NCBI GenBank assembly: GCA_000434475.1
Contig: FR879624.1
Span: 22,418-33,658, forward strand
DNA length: 11,241 nucleotides
Direction of reading: 5' to 3'
Source: Dialister sp. CAG:486
Lineage (GTDB): Bacteria > Bacillota > Negativicutes > Veillonellales > Dialisteraceae
Below, in pieces: positions 10,296 to 11,241 of this stretch; within the stretch, counting starts at the first letter, position 1; each line of letters starts with the position of its first letter. The translations under genes were made by a program, and so were the position numbers. The notes under the pieces are model-generated. The model was not told the origin of the DNA and made no database searches. It saw nothing but the letters and a program-made list of their open reading frames with translations.

Positions 10296-11241
10296 ATGAA
10301 AATCAGTTCAGATGAAATTACATCTGTCATTAAAAAACAGATTGAAAACTACAAAGTAGACCTCAATGTCGATGAAGTTGGTACGGTTCTTGAAGTCGGC
10401 GACGGTATCGCTCATATCTATGGGCTCGAAAACTGCATGGCCGGCGAACTGCTTGAACTGCCTAACGGCGTATATGGCATGGCTCTCAACCTGGAAGAAA
10501 GCAACGTAGGTGCCGTTCTTCTGGGTCGCGCCGAAACCATTAAGGAAGGCGACACAGTCAAGAGAACAGGCCGTCTGATGCAGGTCCCGGTAGGGGACGC
10601 TGTTATCGGCCGCGTTGTCAATGCACTGGGCCAGCCGATCGATGGCAAAGGCGAAATCAAGACCGCCGAATTCCGCGACATTGAAATTAAAGCACCGGGC
10701 ATTGCTGACAGACAGCCAGTCAATGTACCGCTGCAGACTGGTCTCAAAAGTATCGACTCCATGGTTCCGATCGGCCGTGGTCAGCGTGAACTTATCATCG
10801 GTGACCGTGGTACCGGTAAAACCGCTATCGGTATCGATACCATTCTGAACCAGAAGGGTCAGAACGTTATTTGTATTTACGTATCCATCGGCCAGAAAAA
10901 CTCCAACGTCGTTCGTGTATACGAAAGACTGAAGCAGGCTGGCGCTATGGACTACTCCATCATCGTCCACGCAGGCGCATCCGAAGGCTCCCCGATGCAG
11001 TACCTGGCACCATACTCCGGTGTCTCCATCGCGGAATACTTCATGCATCAGGGCAAAGATGTCCTCATCATTTATGATGACCTCTCCAAGCACGCTGTCG
11101 CATACCGCGCTATGTCCCTGCTGCTCCGTCGTCCACCAGGACGTGAAGCTTACCCAGGCGACGTATTCTACCTGCACTCCAGACTGCTGGAACGTGCTGC
11201 CCGTCTTTCCAAAGAACTCGGCGGCGGCTCTATCACCGCCC
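10296..11241 (+). CDS. atpA: ATP synthase F1 subunit alpha, 5' part
   Basis: The first 315 codons of the alpha subunit (full length about 500); the frame is open to the window edge. The N-terminal beta-barrel domain covers about 25-95. The nucleotide-binding domain has the P-loop GDRGTGKT at 169-176, with Lys175 and Thr176 as in E. coli, and [15 protein letters not shown] (Asp261-Asp262) followed by [20 protein letters not shown]. The P-loop has Gly172 where E. coli alpha has Gln172. Alpha carries the non-catalytic nucleotide sites and supplies the arginine finger to beta; that residue lies beyond the window. The ATG at 10296 has a weak AGGAA site close by and a GAGGTGA site (10279-10285) at the atpH stop codon. 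Confidence 0.96.
   Translation, partial: MKISSDEITSVIKKQIENYKVDLNVDEVGTVLEVGDGIAHIYGLENCMAGELLELPNGVYGMALNLEESNVGAVLLGRAETIKEGDTVKRTGRLMQVPVGDAVIGRVVNALGQPIDGKGEIKTAEFRDIEIKAPGIADRQPVNVPLQTGLKSIDSMVPIGRGQRELIIGDRGTGKTAIGIDTILNQKGQNVICIYVSIGQKNSNVVRVYERLKQAGAMDYSIIVHAGASEGSPMQYLAPYSGVSIAEYFMHQGKDVLIIYDDLSKHAVAYRAMSLLLRRPPGREAYPGDVFYLHSRLLERAARLSKELGGGSITA

Noticed and set aside
10308..11177. Minus-strand open frame of 289 codons
   Set aside because: It is the antisense shadow of atpA. The plus-strand frame is a well-conserved alpha subunit open to the window edge.

Overview
The window (11,241 bp) looks like chromosome of an anaerobic Firmicute, most likely a member of the Negativicutes (a Dialister- or Megasphaera-like organism). 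That assignment is an inference from protein character, the wecA-wecB-atp gene order and the style of the intergenic repeats; no rRNA or other marker gene is present. Gene starts carry good AGGAGG-type ribosome sites, and several promoters share an extended -10 (TGnTATAAT or close variants) with little or no -35.

Layout. At 1-182 two tandem terminators close a minus-strand gene for a seven-helix Bax-inhibitor-1 family protein (183-896). A 410-base gene-free stretch with hairpins follows. Then come a small predicted exported protein of unknown function (1307-1753) and a MarR-type regulator (1888-2358) with its own promoter and terminator. 2392-3252 has no gene and is mostly repeats: a 308-bp element with 17-bp terminal inverted repeats abuts a 138-bp inverted-repeat element, followed by a heptamer repeat. 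A class I amidotransferase-like peptidase C26 (3253-3981) comes next.

3985-4811 is the least expected part. It encodes a probable type I toxin-antitoxin pair: a 22-residue holin-like peptide on the minus strand (4162-4230), and an antisense RNA on the plus strand (about 4029-4144) lying wholly within the predicted toxin mRNA 3' UTR. Beside it is a well-formed small RNA candidate on the minus strand (about 4458-4322) with two CUCCUUU motifs, then a 165-bp MITE-like element (4563-4727).

4842-7393 carries wecA (polyprenyl-phosphate GlcNAc-1-phosphate transferase) and wecB (UDP-GlcNAc 2-epimerase), which prime and supply surface glycan synthesis. They are separated by 341 bases of tandem and palindromic repeats. 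Directly after wecB begins the F1Fo ATP synthase operon: atpZ, atpI, atpB (a), atpE (c), atpF (b), atpH (delta) and the first 315 codons of atpA (alpha), which runs off the end. The c subunit is unusual: the glycine motif of helix 1 is replaced by alanine/serine, and an Asp sits where Na+-type rotors have Gln32 (or Glu in the two-carboxylate rotor of Fusobacterium), together with the normal Glu-Ser pair in helix 2. atpE is also set apart by a 139-base leader and a strong hairpin after its stop codon.
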